Source of the DNA: CAZFLM01 sp964519955
Lineage (GTDB): Bacteria > Armatimonadota > Chthonomonadetes > Chthonomonadales > CAJBBX01
NCBI GenBank assembly: GCA_964519955.1
Contig: CAZFLM010000092.1
Span: 1-22,407, forward strand
DNA: 22,407 nucleotides
Direction of reading: 5' to 3'
The first letter of the stretch is position 1. Every line of letters starts with the position of its first letter. The notes under the pieces are model-generated. The model was given only the letters and a program-made list of their open reading frames with translations. It made no database searches and had not been told where the DNA came from. Below, piece after piece: positions 1 to 7,581 of the stretch. A program made the translations under genes and the position numbers.

Positions 1-19
1 GATCTCTCACCACGACGCA

Positions 20-90
20 GTGCCGGACGGGCAGGGACGCCCATCCCACCAGGGCTCGGTGCCGGACGGGCAGGGACGCCCATCCCACCA
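20..90. repeat. 39-bp tandem repeat, left edge
   Basis: Two head-to-tail copies with a 39-bp period start at 20 and 59. The core is GGACGGGCAGGGACGCCCAT followed by CCCACC. Bases 1-19 look like a degenerate tail of a further copy. The second copy diverges from the first after about position 90. The same unit, in the same orientation, fills the right edge of the window, and one degenerate copy lies near 21841. The repeat stays open as coding sequence in the pilC frame, but it is intergenic in character. Confidence 0.9.
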
Positions 91-121
91 CGGAGCTTGC
101 TGGCGGCGCCCAAGGGACACG

Positions 122-1339
122 ATGCCTACATTCAGCTACACCGCCCGCGATCGGGACGGAAACGCGAGCACCGGCACGACGGCCGCCGCCACGCTGGGCG
201 AGCTGCGGGAGTCGCTGCGCGCGCGCGACCTCTACCTGACGCGCGCGTCGCAGGTGGGTGACGCCGCCCGCGACGCGCCGGCTCAGCGGGCGCGTGTGGG
301 GCGGATCACACTGACCGACCTGGTGGTGATGAGCCGGCAGTTCGCGGTGCTCGTCCGCTCGGGCATCCCGATCGTGGACGCGCTGCACGGGGTGGCGGCG
401 CAGACGGAGAACCGGCCGCTGGTTACGGTGCTGCAGGCGGTGCGCCTCGATGTGCTGGGCGGCGCGACTCTCTCTGAGGCGATGAGCCGGCATCCCCGCG
501 TGTTCAGCGACCTTTATGTCGCTCTGGCGCAGGCAGGGGAGGCCGGCGGCGCTCTGGACCAGACGCTGGACACGGCGGCCGACCAGCTCGAGCGGGAGTC
601 CGACCTGCGCGAGAAGGTGAAGGGGGCGATGGTGTACCCGGCCATCGTCGTTGCAGCGGCGGTCGGCGTCATCGCCTTCATGCTGCTGTTCATCGTGCCC
701 GTCTTCAAGAACGTCTACACGCAGTTCCACGCCGAGTTGCCTCTGGCGACGCGGGCCCTGGTGGTTGTCAGCTCGGTGGTCGTCGCGTACGGTTGGATCG
801 TGCTGCTGGTGGTCGCCGGCCTGGCTCTCTGGCTGCGCCACTACGTGCTGACGCCGGAGGGGCGCGCCAGGTACGACCGCTTCCGGCTGTCGGTGCCCTT
901 CGTCGGGCGTCTGGCGCGCAAGATCGCGATTGCCCGGTTCGCCAGGACGCTGGCCGGCATGATGCGCGGCGGCGTGCCGATTCTGCGAGCGCTTCAGGTA
1001 TCGGCCAACACATCCGGGAACACGGTGCTGATCGAGGCGGTCTTCAAGGTAGCTCAGGCGGTGAAGGAGGGCTCGAGTCTGGCTGGGCCGCTCACGCAGA
1101 CCGGGGAGTTCCCGCCGCTGGTGACGCAGATGATCGCGGCGGGGGAGCAGTCCGGCAACCTCGACGAGATGCTGGAGCACATCACCCGGTTCTACGACCG
1201 CGACATCGAGTTGATGGTGAACAAGCTCACCCGGATGCTGGAACCCATCATGACGGTTGGGGTTGGCGGAATGGTCTTGGCCATCCTCCTGGCGCTCTAC
1301 ATGCCGGTGTTCAACCTGGCAAACGTCGTCCGGCGGTAG
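122..1339 (+). CDS. pilC: Type IV pilus / type II secretion inner-membrane platform protein (PilC/GspF family)
   Basis: This 405-residue protein has the usual PilC/GspF length and layout: two T2SSF domains (about residues 68-190 and 270-393) and three hydrophobic segments (about 173-195, 212-240 and 374-397). The family signature is visible as AAGEQSGNLDEML near residue 340, with its weaker duplicate QAGEAGGALDQTL in the first domain. In known systems this polytopic protein sits in the inner membrane and couples the PilB/PilT ATPase to pilin insertion or extraction. I chose ATG 122 because it gives the typical N-terminus MPTFSYTARD and has AAGGGA just upstream. The reading frame continues open into the 39-bp repeats, but that extension is not protein-like. 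No ATPase gene is present; it may lie upstream of the window. Family assignment is firm. The choice between PilC and GspF rests on the pilM-Q-like genes downstream. Confidence 0.93.
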   Translation: MPTFSYTARDRDGNASTGTTAAATLGELRESLRARDLYLTRASQVGDAARDAPAQRARVGRITLTDLVVMSRQFAVLVRSGIPIVDALHGVAAQTENRPLVTVLQAVRLDVLGGATLSEAMSRHPRVFSDLYVALAQAGEAGGALDQTLDTAADQLERESDLREKVKGAMVYPAIVVAAAVGVIAFMLLFIVPVFKNVYTQFHAELPLATRALVVVSSVVVAYGWIVLLVVAGLALWLRHYVLTPEGRARYDRFRLSVPFVGRLARKIAIARFARTLAGMMRGGVPILRALQVSANTSGNTVLIEAVFKVAQAVKEGSSLAGPLTQTGEFPPLVTQMIAAGEQSGNLDEMLEHITRFYDRDIELMVNKLTRMLEPIMTVGVGGMVLAILLALYMPVFNLANVVRR

Positions 1340-1361
1340 TTCTTTCCACGACCTTTGTGCG

Positions 1362-1390
1362 TTGGCACACCTTGTGCCGTGTGTTATACT
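1362..1390 (+). promoter_or_regulatory. Sigma70-type promoter of the prepilin gene, with overlapping palindrome
   Basis: TTGGCA at 1362-1367 and TATACT at 1385-1390 are separated by 17 bases, a near-consensus housekeeping promoter and one of the two best in the window. A perfect inverted repeat GGCACA-N3-TGTGCC (1364-1378) overlaps the -35 box and the spacer, where a repressor or activator could bind. The predicted start near 1397 would give a leader of about 150 nt before the prepilin ATG. I saw no known riboswitch consensus in that leader. Confidence 0.75.
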
Positions 1391-1545
1391 GGTGTTCTGC
1401 TCCGGTTGGCAGGCATCGCCATCGTTTGGCCGCGAGACCGGCCGACGTGATCGTGAGCGGGCGACTGGGCGCCGGATTCGGCAGAGATCCGATCGCTCCT
1501 ACTCGGCCGCATGTTGTTCGAGACCCCCCATAAGGAGACGCAGCA

Positions 1546-1944
1546 ATGATCGGTGCAACTCGAATCCGCACCAACCGGGCCGGCCGCGGCTTTACGCTGG
1601 TCGAGCTCCTCGTCGTCGTACTTATTCTGGCCATCTTGATGGCTGTCGCGCTGCCGTTGTACCTCAACGCCATTGCCGACTCCGAGAAGAAGACCTGCCG
1701 CGCCAACATGCAGACGATTGCGACCGCGATACATGCGGCGCGTGTGGCGGCGCGGGCGTCAGACTACGCTGGCTACACCGGCAGCAATTTCACGATCGGC
1801 AATCTGAAGGATCTTGGCGCGATGCCTGCGTGTCCTACCAAGGCAGGCTCGTACTCTGCTACCGCCAATGCGGACGGCTCGTTCACCGTGAGCTGTAGCA
1901 ATGGCGACCACGGCACCTTCACCCCGGGCAAGGACACCCAGTAG
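1546..1944 (+). CDS. Type IV prepilin / pseudopilin with class III leader (probable major pilin)
   Basis: This 132-residue protein carries a textbook prepilin peptidase site: a basic leader ending in RG at residue 15, then FTLVE, with the required Glu at mature position 5 (E20). A hydrophobic helix follows (about residues 17-40). The small globular domain has three cysteines (C51, C96, C117) and ends in a CPTKAG...VSCSNGDHG pattern like that of GspG/ComGC-type pilins. AAGGAG at 1532-1537 stands eight bases before the ATG. The gene has its own strong promoter upstream and a double hairpin downstream, so it is probably made in larger amounts than the minor pilins. That suggests the major subunit of the fibre, but this is inferred from signals and not from homology. 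Confidence 0.92.
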   Translation: MIGATRIRTNRAGRGFTLVELLVVVLILAILMAVALPLYLNAIADSEKKTCRANMQTIATAIHAARVAARASDYAGYTGSNFTIGNLKDLGAMPACPTKAGSYSATANADGSFTVSCSNGDHGTFTPGKDTQ

Positions 1945-1951
1945 CGCCCGC

Positions 1952-2018
1952 CGCGTCGGGCCTCCCGACGCGTTCGGCGATGGTCCGGCAGCCGGCCGTA
2001 TGGGCTGGCTGCCGGACC
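1952..2018 (+). terminator. Two consecutive strong hairpins after the prepilin gene
   Basis: Hairpin one has perfect 9-bp arms (1952-1960 and 1964-1972) around a 3-base loop. Hairpin two has perfect 12-bp arms (1982-1993 and 2007-2018) and extends inward to about 16 pairs, leaving a 5-base loop. No U-tract follows, so termination may be Rho-dependent, or the hairpins may act as a 3'-end stabiliser. The position, eight bases after the prepilin stop, supports a transcript boundary. From here to 2150 I saw no convincing promoter for the next gene. Confidence 0.65.
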
Positions 2019-2150
2019 GGTCCACCTGTGATCCTTACCGGTTCGTTGAGGAGAGGCAAGTACCCCGGGCATCCGGTGGCACGGTTTCTGCAGTAGGTAG
2101 CTTGTATGCCGAACGCACTGCCAGCGACCACGGGGATATAGGCACAAACT

Positions 2151-3182
2151 ATGCGAATGCGCACATCCATGAAGGGCCTTGCAGCCCTGCTCGCCCTGCT
2201 CGTCTCAACCGGGGCCGGCGCCCAGGTCACGATGGGCAACAGCTTCGTGAAGCTGTACTTCAACTCGACCGGCGACCTGATCGCGCCGACGCCGAAGGGT
2301 GAGACCCCGGCGTCGAAGGGCATCGAGTACCGGCCGAACACCGGCGCGGCCTATCAGGAAGAGCTGGCCGCCGGCCTCACCGGCATCGCCGAGGGCTGGG
2401 TGCTCTCGCTCAACGCGGGTGGCGACATCGTGAATGACGCCAACGGCCGCTTCCGCTACTCGACGCCTGTCGTCACCGGCAGCGACCTGCAGCGGACGTT
2501 CACGATGGAGTTGACCGACGGGCTCGACCTGGACACCCCGGTGCTGTCGCTCACGCAGGTTGTGACGCTCAGCGACACGGGAACCGATGCCGACAAGATC
2601 GCCCGATTCGACATCACACTCACGAACCTGACCGGCGACTCGCTGACGGGCCTATCGTACCTGCGCACCGTGAACCCGCGGCAGGGACTGGTGGGGACGT
2701 CGACGCCGACTCAGGATCTCGATTTCGCGCTGGGTAGCTCGACGTTCTTCGCGGATGGCATCTCGCTGCTCTCGCAGATCCCTGGCTACGCGCTGGACGA
2801 CGACGCGCAGCGGGTGCTGGCCCTCGCATCGGACACCGTCGGCGCGCGCGTCAGTTCCGGCGGCAGCGCGGTCTCGAACCTGCTGAAGACGTCGGTCGGC
2901 GCGGTGGACGAGAACGGCTACTACGAGTGGACCGGTTCCGGCATCGACGCGGGCGCTGCGACGGGCTCGACGATCAGCACCGGCGGGCCCTACGCGATCA
3001 ACCTGTGGTTCGACAGCAACGTCCTCGGCGACTCGCTCGAGTCCGGGCAGTCGGCGAGCTTCACGTTCTACTACGTCCTGAACGGCGGCAAGTCGACCGC
3101 CGTGCCTGAGCCCGGCGCGCTTGCGATGGTGTTCGCCGGCCTGGGCGCCGCCGGACTGCTCTGGAGGCGGCGGAGGGCCTAG
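2151..3182 (+). CDS. Secreted PEP-CTERM protein of unknown function
   Basis: The 343-residue product begins with a Sec signal peptide (about residues 1-24, basic start, Leu/Ala core, AGA before QV). It ends with a PEP-CTERM tail: VPEP at 318-321, a transmembrane helix, then a run of four arginines. Such tails are recognised and cut by an exosortase, which is not encoded in this window. The body (25-315) is rich in Thr, Ser, Gly and Asp with alternating beta-like strands, consistent with a secreted beta-sandwich, but I do not recognise the domain. In-frame ATGs at 2157 and 2169 are alternative starts, and no strong Shine-Dalgarno marks any of the three. It lies between the pilin and the minor pilins, so a fibre-associated or matrix role is possible. 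Confidence 0.85.
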   Translation: MRMRTSMKGLAALLALLVSTGAGAQVTMGNSFVKLYFNSTGDLIAPTPKGETPASKGIEYRPNTGAAYQEELAAGLTGIAEGWVLSLNAGGDIVNDANGRFRYSTPVVTGSDLQRTFTMELTDGLDLDTPVLSLTQVVTLSDTGTDADKIARFDITLTNLTGDSLTGLSYLRTVNPRQGLVGTSTPTQDLDFALGSSTFFADGISLLSQIPGYALDDDAQRVLALASDTVGARVSSGGSAVSNLLKTSVGAVDENGYYEWTGSGIDAGAATGSTISTGGPYAINLWFDSNVLGDSLESGQSASFTFYYVLNGGKSTAVPEPGALAMVFAGLGAAGLLWRRRRA

Positions 3183-3233
3183 CGCGCCTTGGTCTGTCCG
3201 GCGCCATCGCGCCGGCGTGGGAGTTGTACCGGT

Positions 3234-4820
3234 ATGAGCTGTCCGCACCAAGGAAGGTGGGATGTTAGCGGCGTTCTGCGCCGAGCCCAGGGCTCGGAGC
3301 GGGGCGCCGCCTTGCTTTTCGCCCTGGCCGCCGTCCTCATCTCCGTGCTGCTGGTCGGGGCCATTGGCGGGTTCTGCATGCAGGACAACGCGACCGCCAG
3401 GACGCAGGCCGACTCATGCGCCGCGCTGGACGCTGCCGAAGCGGCGCTGCACTGGGAACTCACCAAGCTCTCTCGTAGCGAGACCGACTCGACGATATCG
3501 GTCGATCAGTACGGCTCTCCCTTCACGGGCAACGCCGCTGCGATGGCCGCGCTCTGGGGCTCGGCGGGCTTCGGCGGCCACGCCATGCCGATCCCCGGCA
3601 CCGTCACCACGTACGTGATGAACGACACGGTTACCCCGACCGCCTGGACGCGCCCGGCCGACTTCCGGATCTTCGCCAGCGGGACAGTGGGCCACGCGAC
3701 GCGCAGCATCGTCGCATCGGGCACCGCCGTCGGCCTGGCGGACGACTACACCCTCTATGGCATCAACAGCCTGACGCTGCGCGGCGGCCAGGTGCGGCTG
3801 GACGGCAAGATCGGCAGCGCCGGCGCTCTGAGCTTCACCGCGCCGCTCGACGACCCAACCTCGGTGCAGGTGGTGTTCGATCAGCTCAACGGGACCCAGG
3901 GCTACTGGGCAGACGATCCGCCGTCGGGCGTCACCTGGGTGGCTCGGCCCGCCGAGTGTCCGTTCCCAACAGTGAACGTGGTGGCCGCGCGGGTGGCGAG
4001 CAAGCTGGCAGGCGTCGCCGTGTCCCCATCGAACGCCATCGCGTATCTGAGGGACCACAACGACAACAGTAGCTGCATCTGGGCGAAGTACAGCGATGGC
4101 ACGTGCTTGCCGGTTGCCATAGGCGACGATCAGCCACCTGCCGTGAACAAGGCGCTGTACGTGTCCGTGGACAACGTGAAGGGCAAGAAGCTGGAGGCGA
4201 TCCAGCTTCGAGGGAACAGCGCTCTCTCGTCGTCCGGGGTTGCCAAGGGGAGCAACCTCTACTTCGAGGAGTTCCAGGTTCCGTCGGGACAGACACTGGA
4301 GGTCGTCAACGACGCTGCATACGGCCCGGTGCGTGTGTGGCTGGGGCCTGCTGTCCGATCGCCGGGCAAGGTCGACTTCGGGTTTGCGTCGGGCAGCGTG
4401 TTCCACGTGACGGACTACAAGCTCGGCGGCACCGCGAGCCCCACGAACTTCCAGATCTACAACGCCACGGGCGTGACGTTCGTTCTTGGCAATGTGGACG
4501 GTCGGGACGGGCTCGGCATGCAGGCTACGCCGCCGAACTGGTCCAGCGGGAACGCGGGGTTCTTCTGCCAGGTCTATGCCTACAACACGGACGCCAACGG
4601 CGGCTACGGCGGCATCGAGATCGTGCCGCAGCTCATCCTTCGGGGGAGCCTGATCGGCTGGAACGTGCTGCAGCACGGCGGCATGCTGGATGCCTCGCTG
4701 CCTGCCTCGACCGGATCGAGCGACTGGCTGGGCTGGGTGTCCTACTACAGGCTGCGCGGCGAGTGGGTGGAGACGAACACCAGCGGCACCAAGGTCGACG
4801 CGCTCGTGGGGACATGGTGA
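3234..4820 (+). CDS. PilX-like minor pilus assembly protein, long form
   Basis: The N-terminus, with start ATG 3234 (528 residues), has RGAALLFALAAVLISVLL as a single membrane helix (about residues 25-46), followed by the AAEAAL motif at 67-72. That is the arrangement of PilX N-terminal-domain proteins. It lacks the classical G-FTLVE site, as PilX-type proteins often do. The rest is a long, Gly/Ser/Thr-rich extracytoplasmic region of unknown fold, much longer than Neisseria or Pseudomonas PilX but similar to large PilX-domain proteins of environmental phyla. The start is uncertain: a TTG at 3189 would add 15 residues, and the best Shine-Dalgarno nearby serves an out-of-frame ATG at 3262. The stop overlaps the next start (TGATG). 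Its place before two prepilins supports a role in priming the fibre tip. Confidence 0.8.
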   Translation: MSCPHQGRWDVSGVLRRAQGSERGAALLFALAAVLISVLLVGAIGGFCMQDNATARTQADSCAALDAAEAALHWELTKLSRSETDSTISVDQYGSPFTGNAAAMAALWGSAGFGGHAMPIPGTVTTYVMNDTVTPTAWTRPADFRIFASGTVGHATRSIVASGTAVGLADDYTLYGINSLTLRGGQVRLDGKIGSAGALSFTAPLDDPTSVQVVFDQLNGTQGYWADDPPSGVTWVARPAECPFPTVNVVAARVASKLAGVAVSPSNAIAYLRDHNDNSSCIWAKYSDGTCLPVAIGDDQPPAVNKALYVSVDNVKGKKLEAIQLRGNSALSSSGVAKGSNLYFEEFQVPSGQTLEVVNDAAYGPVRVWLGPAVRSPGKVDFGFASGSVFHVTDYKLGGTASPTNFQIYNATGVTFVLGNVDGRDGLGMQATPPNWSSGNAGFFCQVYAYNTDANGGYGGIEIVPQLILRGSLIGWNVLQHGGMLDASLPASTGSSDWLGWVSYYRLRGEWVETNTSGTKVDALVGTW

Positions 4821-5281
4821 TGCGACGGCGATTCGGCGGCGGGCACGTGGGCCTCGCACCGCGCCTGCGTTCGAACCGGGCGCGGCGCCTGCGCGGTGTC
4901 ACCTATCTGGAGACCCTCGTTGCTGCGGTCATCCTGTCCGTAGCGCTGATGGGCGCGATGAGCGCGTGGGCGTTCTCGTTCAACATCACCCGCACGACGG
5001 ACGACGTTGCGGTCGGCGCAGCCCTGGCCCGCGATGCCATCGAGCGGCAGCACGCTCTGGGCTCCGCACACGCCCAGTCCGAGACGCGGTACTTCAGCAT
5101 CTCGCTGGCACAGGTGGACGCCTCGGCGGCTCGCTACAGCGTCGCCACGACGGTGACGAACGAGAACAGCTCCGCGGGCTGGCAGTTGAACCTGGTGCAC
5201 GTGAGCGTGGTAGTGACGCGCGTGTCGGACAGCGCGGTGATCGGCGCTACACAAACGTTCCTGGCTCTAGGAGGAGTTTAG
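4820..5281 (+). CDS. Type IV prepilin-like minor pilin (PilV-like)
   Basis: This 153-residue protein has a long basic leader, a cleavage site RG|VTYLE (G26, Glu at mature position 5 = E31) and a hydrophobic helix to about residue 50. The remainder is a small soluble domain without obvious motifs. ATG 4820 overlaps the preceding stop as TGATG and has GGGGA seven bases upstream, indicating translational coupling. An in-frame ATG at 4814 is a weaker alternative. The length and the TYLETLVAAVILSVAL core resemble PilV/GspI-type minor pilins, which cap or initiate the fibre in known systems. The subfamily is less certain than the prepilin assignment. Confidence 0.85.
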   Translation: MRRRFGGGHVGLAPRLRSNRARRLRGVTYLETLVAAVILSVALMGAMSAWAFSFNITRTTDDVAVGAALARDAIERQHALGSAHAQSETRYFSISLAQVDASAARYSVATTVTNENSSAGWQLNLVHVSVVVTRVSDSAVIGATQTFLALGGV

Positions 5282-5282
5282 C

Positions 5283-5924
5283 GTGCGCCGACGAAACGTA
5301 TACGGCTTGACGCTCATCGAGCTGATGATCGCGGGCGCGCTCGTGACACTCGTGGGGGCCGGCACGTTCGCGCTGTTGTCGCGCGCCTGGAAGAACCAGG
5401 AGGCCTTGCTCACCCAGAACGAGGTGCAGCGCGACGCTCGCGCCGGCTGTGACCTGGTGTGCGACGCGATCCGCGGCATTCCGTACTGGAACTGCAACAG
5501 CGCGGTGGCGTATCGCCTGGGCGCGGGCCGGAGCATCGTCGGCGTAACCGACAACAGCAATGGGATCGACTGGGACATCAGGGTCAAGACCACGGCTCCC
5601 CGCAAGCTCATACGGATCGAGCCTGCGGGCAGCAGCGTCGCCGCGGGCACGATCGTGGCTAGCGTGTCCGACATCCAGTCGCTGGACATCGTCTACTGGC
5701 CGCTGAGCATATCCGGGGGCGTGGTGTCGATCTCCTCGACGCCGGTGATCCTGTCCAATGTGCCCTGGATCGCCGAGCGGCGCGATTCCAGTCTGCCGGG
5801 TATTGTGGCCGCCACCGTGACGGTGACGGCGGCCAAGACGTCGATGTACGGGGTGACGTACACGAGTACCGTGTCTAGCACGGTGAAGATACGAGCCCAG
5901 GCCTACACGCTGGCTCCGTCGTAG
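5283..5924 (+). CDS. Type IV prepilin-like minor pilin (PilW/GspJ-like)
   Basis: The 213-residue product has a very short leader (eight residues ending in G8) and then LTLIELMIAGALVTLVGAG, giving Glu at mature position 5 (E13). The layout and length match PilW/GspJ minor pilins. Three cysteines lie in about 20 residues (CDLVC...NC), possibly for a disulfide. The start is GTG 5283, one base after the previous stop, with a perfect AGGAGG at 5269-5274, so it is clearly in the same operon. The C-terminal region is rich in Val, Ser and Thr and looks like beta strands. Together with the preceding two genes it forms an X-V-W-like minor pilin set, in a different order from the fimU-pilV-pilW-pilX cluster of Pseudomonas. 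Confidence 0.85.
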   Translation: MRRRNVYGLTLIELMIAGALVTLVGAGTFALLSRAWKNQEALLTQNEVQRDARAGCDLVCDAIRGIPYWNCNSAVAYRLGAGRSIVGVTDNSNGIDWDIRVKTTAPRKLIRIEPAGSSVAAGTIVASVSDIQSLDIVYWPLSISGGVVSISSTPVILSNVPWIAERRDSSLPGIVAATVTVTAAKTSMYGVTYTSTVSSTVKIRAQAYTLAPS

Positions 5925-5955
5925 CACCCGCCGCCCCACGGAGGTCCGCTGGTCT

Positions 5956-7581
5956 ATGCCTTCGCAGGCCCGAAGCGTTCTGGGCGTCGATATCAACCAA
6001 CACGAAGCGCGCATCGTGGAAGCCCGGGTCGGCACCGGCCCGGCGCAGATCGTGCGCGCCGCCTATGTGCCGATGCCCCGCGGCGCCGTCGAAGGCGACC
6101 GCATCGTCTACCCGGACATCGTGGCGGAGGCCCTTCGCTCACTCCTGCAGCGCATGGGCGCCACTACCCACGCCGCCATCGTCGGCCTCGGCGCACACAC
6201 CTACCTCACCCGCGTCCTCGACATCCCGCGCGTGCCGGACGACGAGGTGCGCACCGTGATCGAGGGCGAACTGGCGCACTACCAGATCCTCCGCGAGGGC
6301 ACCGGCGCATTCGATTACCTGCGCCTGCGCGACCCGGAAGGCGAGGTCGACAGCAACCCGCAGGTCCTGCTGATGGCCGCGGAGGAGCGCGTCGTCTCGA
6401 CCGTGCGCGACGTGTGCCAGCGGGCGGGCCTCCACCTCGTCGCGCTCGAGCCGGTCCTGCTCGCCATGTGTCGCGCGTGCTTCCCGGCGGCGCAGGTCCA
6501 GCCTGCCGCGGTCTGCCTGGCCGTGTCGCACACGCGTGCGGAGATCGCCATCGTCGACCGCGGGCATATCCGGCTCTACCGCCGCGTCGACATTGGCGCG
6601 GACGACCTGGTGGTGGGCCGGCGAGCGCCTGGCTCTGGCGGGTTCGACGAGGATATCCAGCGCGGCCCGACGCTGCTCGGCGACGAGACGGACCAGCCGG
6701 CGCCGACTGCCTCGACGCCGATCGGCACCATCGTGCAGCCTGTGGCCGGCGCGCTCGCCACCGAAGTGCAGCGCTCGCTGGACTACTACCGCCGCGAGTT
6801 CCCGCAGGCGCCGACCGCGACGCGCTTGCTTGTCGCGGCCAACGACCCGCATCTGGATCCGCTGGCTTCGTGGCTCGGCCAGGCGCTGAACCTGGACGCC
6901 GTGCTCGTCGAGCCGCCCATCGCGTCCGGCGTGGAGCGCTCGATGGCCGCGAAGCTGGAGGCGCCGGACGGCTTGCGCTTCCTGGCCGCGGCCGGCCTGG
7001 CGATGCGCGAGCAGCGCGACCTGCCGGGCCAGATGCCGCGTTTCGACCTGTCCCGCGTCGCGCCGGAGCAGACCGTGGCCGGCGAGTCGCGGCGGCGGGT
7101 GCTGGCATCGGTGGGCGTCTCGGCCGTCATCGTGCTCGCCGGACTGGTGGGGAGCCTGGCGCTCAGCCGCACCGCCGCGGCGCAGCAGCACACGCTGGAC
7201 ACGCAGCGAGCGCGGCTTCTGGGCGTCCAGAACATGGCTCAGGCGCGCGTCGAGGAGAAGGTTCGTGAGCAGGAGTTGGCGACGCGGCTGGCGCGCGAGG
7301 GGATGCCTCTGCCGCGCATCGTGGACGCCATCGCCTCCAACGTGGACCCCGAGAGCGGCCTGACGGAGGTCAGCCTCGATCGGACCGGCATGGTGGCCAT
7401 CTCGGGGCAGGCATCGAACGAGCAGTCCATGATCCGGACACTCGACGGGATCCGGCTGTGCCCGGTGTTCGTCGGCACGACGCTTGACTCGTTCATAAAC
7501 CGCAAGGTGGGTGAGGGCTCGGTGGTCGAGTTCCGGCTATCGTCGCGCCTGGCGGGCATGGGAAGGCCGGCGACCCGATGA
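5956..7581 (+). CDS. pilM: PilM-PilN fusion: actin-like pilus assembly ATPase joined to a membrane-anchored PilN domain
   Basis: Residues 1-355 resemble PilM: VLGVDINQHEARIVEA (8-23) in the phosphate-1 position and ALATEVQRSLDYYRREFP (266-283) as the conserved late motif. A basic stretch is followed by one transmembrane helix (383-405), a charged coiled-coil-like segment (405-445), and a PilN-like domain (about 450-535) with ISGQASNEQSMIRTLDGIRL. In most systems PilM is cytoplasmic and binds the short N-terminal tail of a separate PilN. Here the two are one 541-residue chain, which fixes the stoichiometry at 1:1. Residues about 220-255 look like a poorly conserved insertion. GGAGG lies 11 bases before ATG 5956. 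The stop overlaps the next ATG (ATGA), so this gene is coupled to the PilO gene. Confidence 0.85.
   Translation: MPSQARSVLGVDINQHEARIVEARVGTGPAQIVRAAYVPMPRGAVEGDRIVYPDIVAEALRSLLQRMGATTHAAIVGLGAHTYLTRVLDIPRVPDDEVRTVIEGELAHYQILREGTGAFDYLRLRDPEGEVDSNPQVLLMAAEERVVSTVRDVCQRAGLHLVALEPVLLAMCRACFPAAQVQPAAVCLAVSHTRAEIAIVDRGHIRLYRRVDIGADDLVVGRRAPGSGGFDEDIQRGPTLLGDETDQPAPTASTPIGTIVQPVAGALATEVQRSLDYYRREFPQAPTATRLLVAANDPHLDPLASWLGQALNLDAVLVEPPIASGVERSMAAKLEAPDGLRFLAAAGLAMREQRDLPGQMPRFDLSRVAPEQTVAGESRRRVLASVGVSAVIVLAGLVGSLALSRTAAAQQHTLDTQRARLLGVQNMAQARVEEKVREQELATRLAREGMPLPRIVDAIASNVDPESGLTEVSLDRTGMVAISGQASNEQSMIRTLDGIRLCPVFVGTTLDSFINRKVGEGSVVEFRLSSRLAGMGRPATR

Noticed and set aside
20..121. N-terminal extension of the PilC protein through the 39-bp repeats
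   Set aside because: The added residues are a translated DNA repeat (DGQGRPSH twice), while ATG 122 gives the standard family N-terminus.
1397..1545. c-di-GMP or other known riboswitch in the prepilin leader
   Set aside because: No recognisable aptamer consensus was found by eye; the long leader alone is not evidence.
3414..4859. Long minus-strand frame opposite the PilX-like gene
   Set aside because: Its composition is that of an antisense shadow, and it has no Shine-Dalgarno or family motif.
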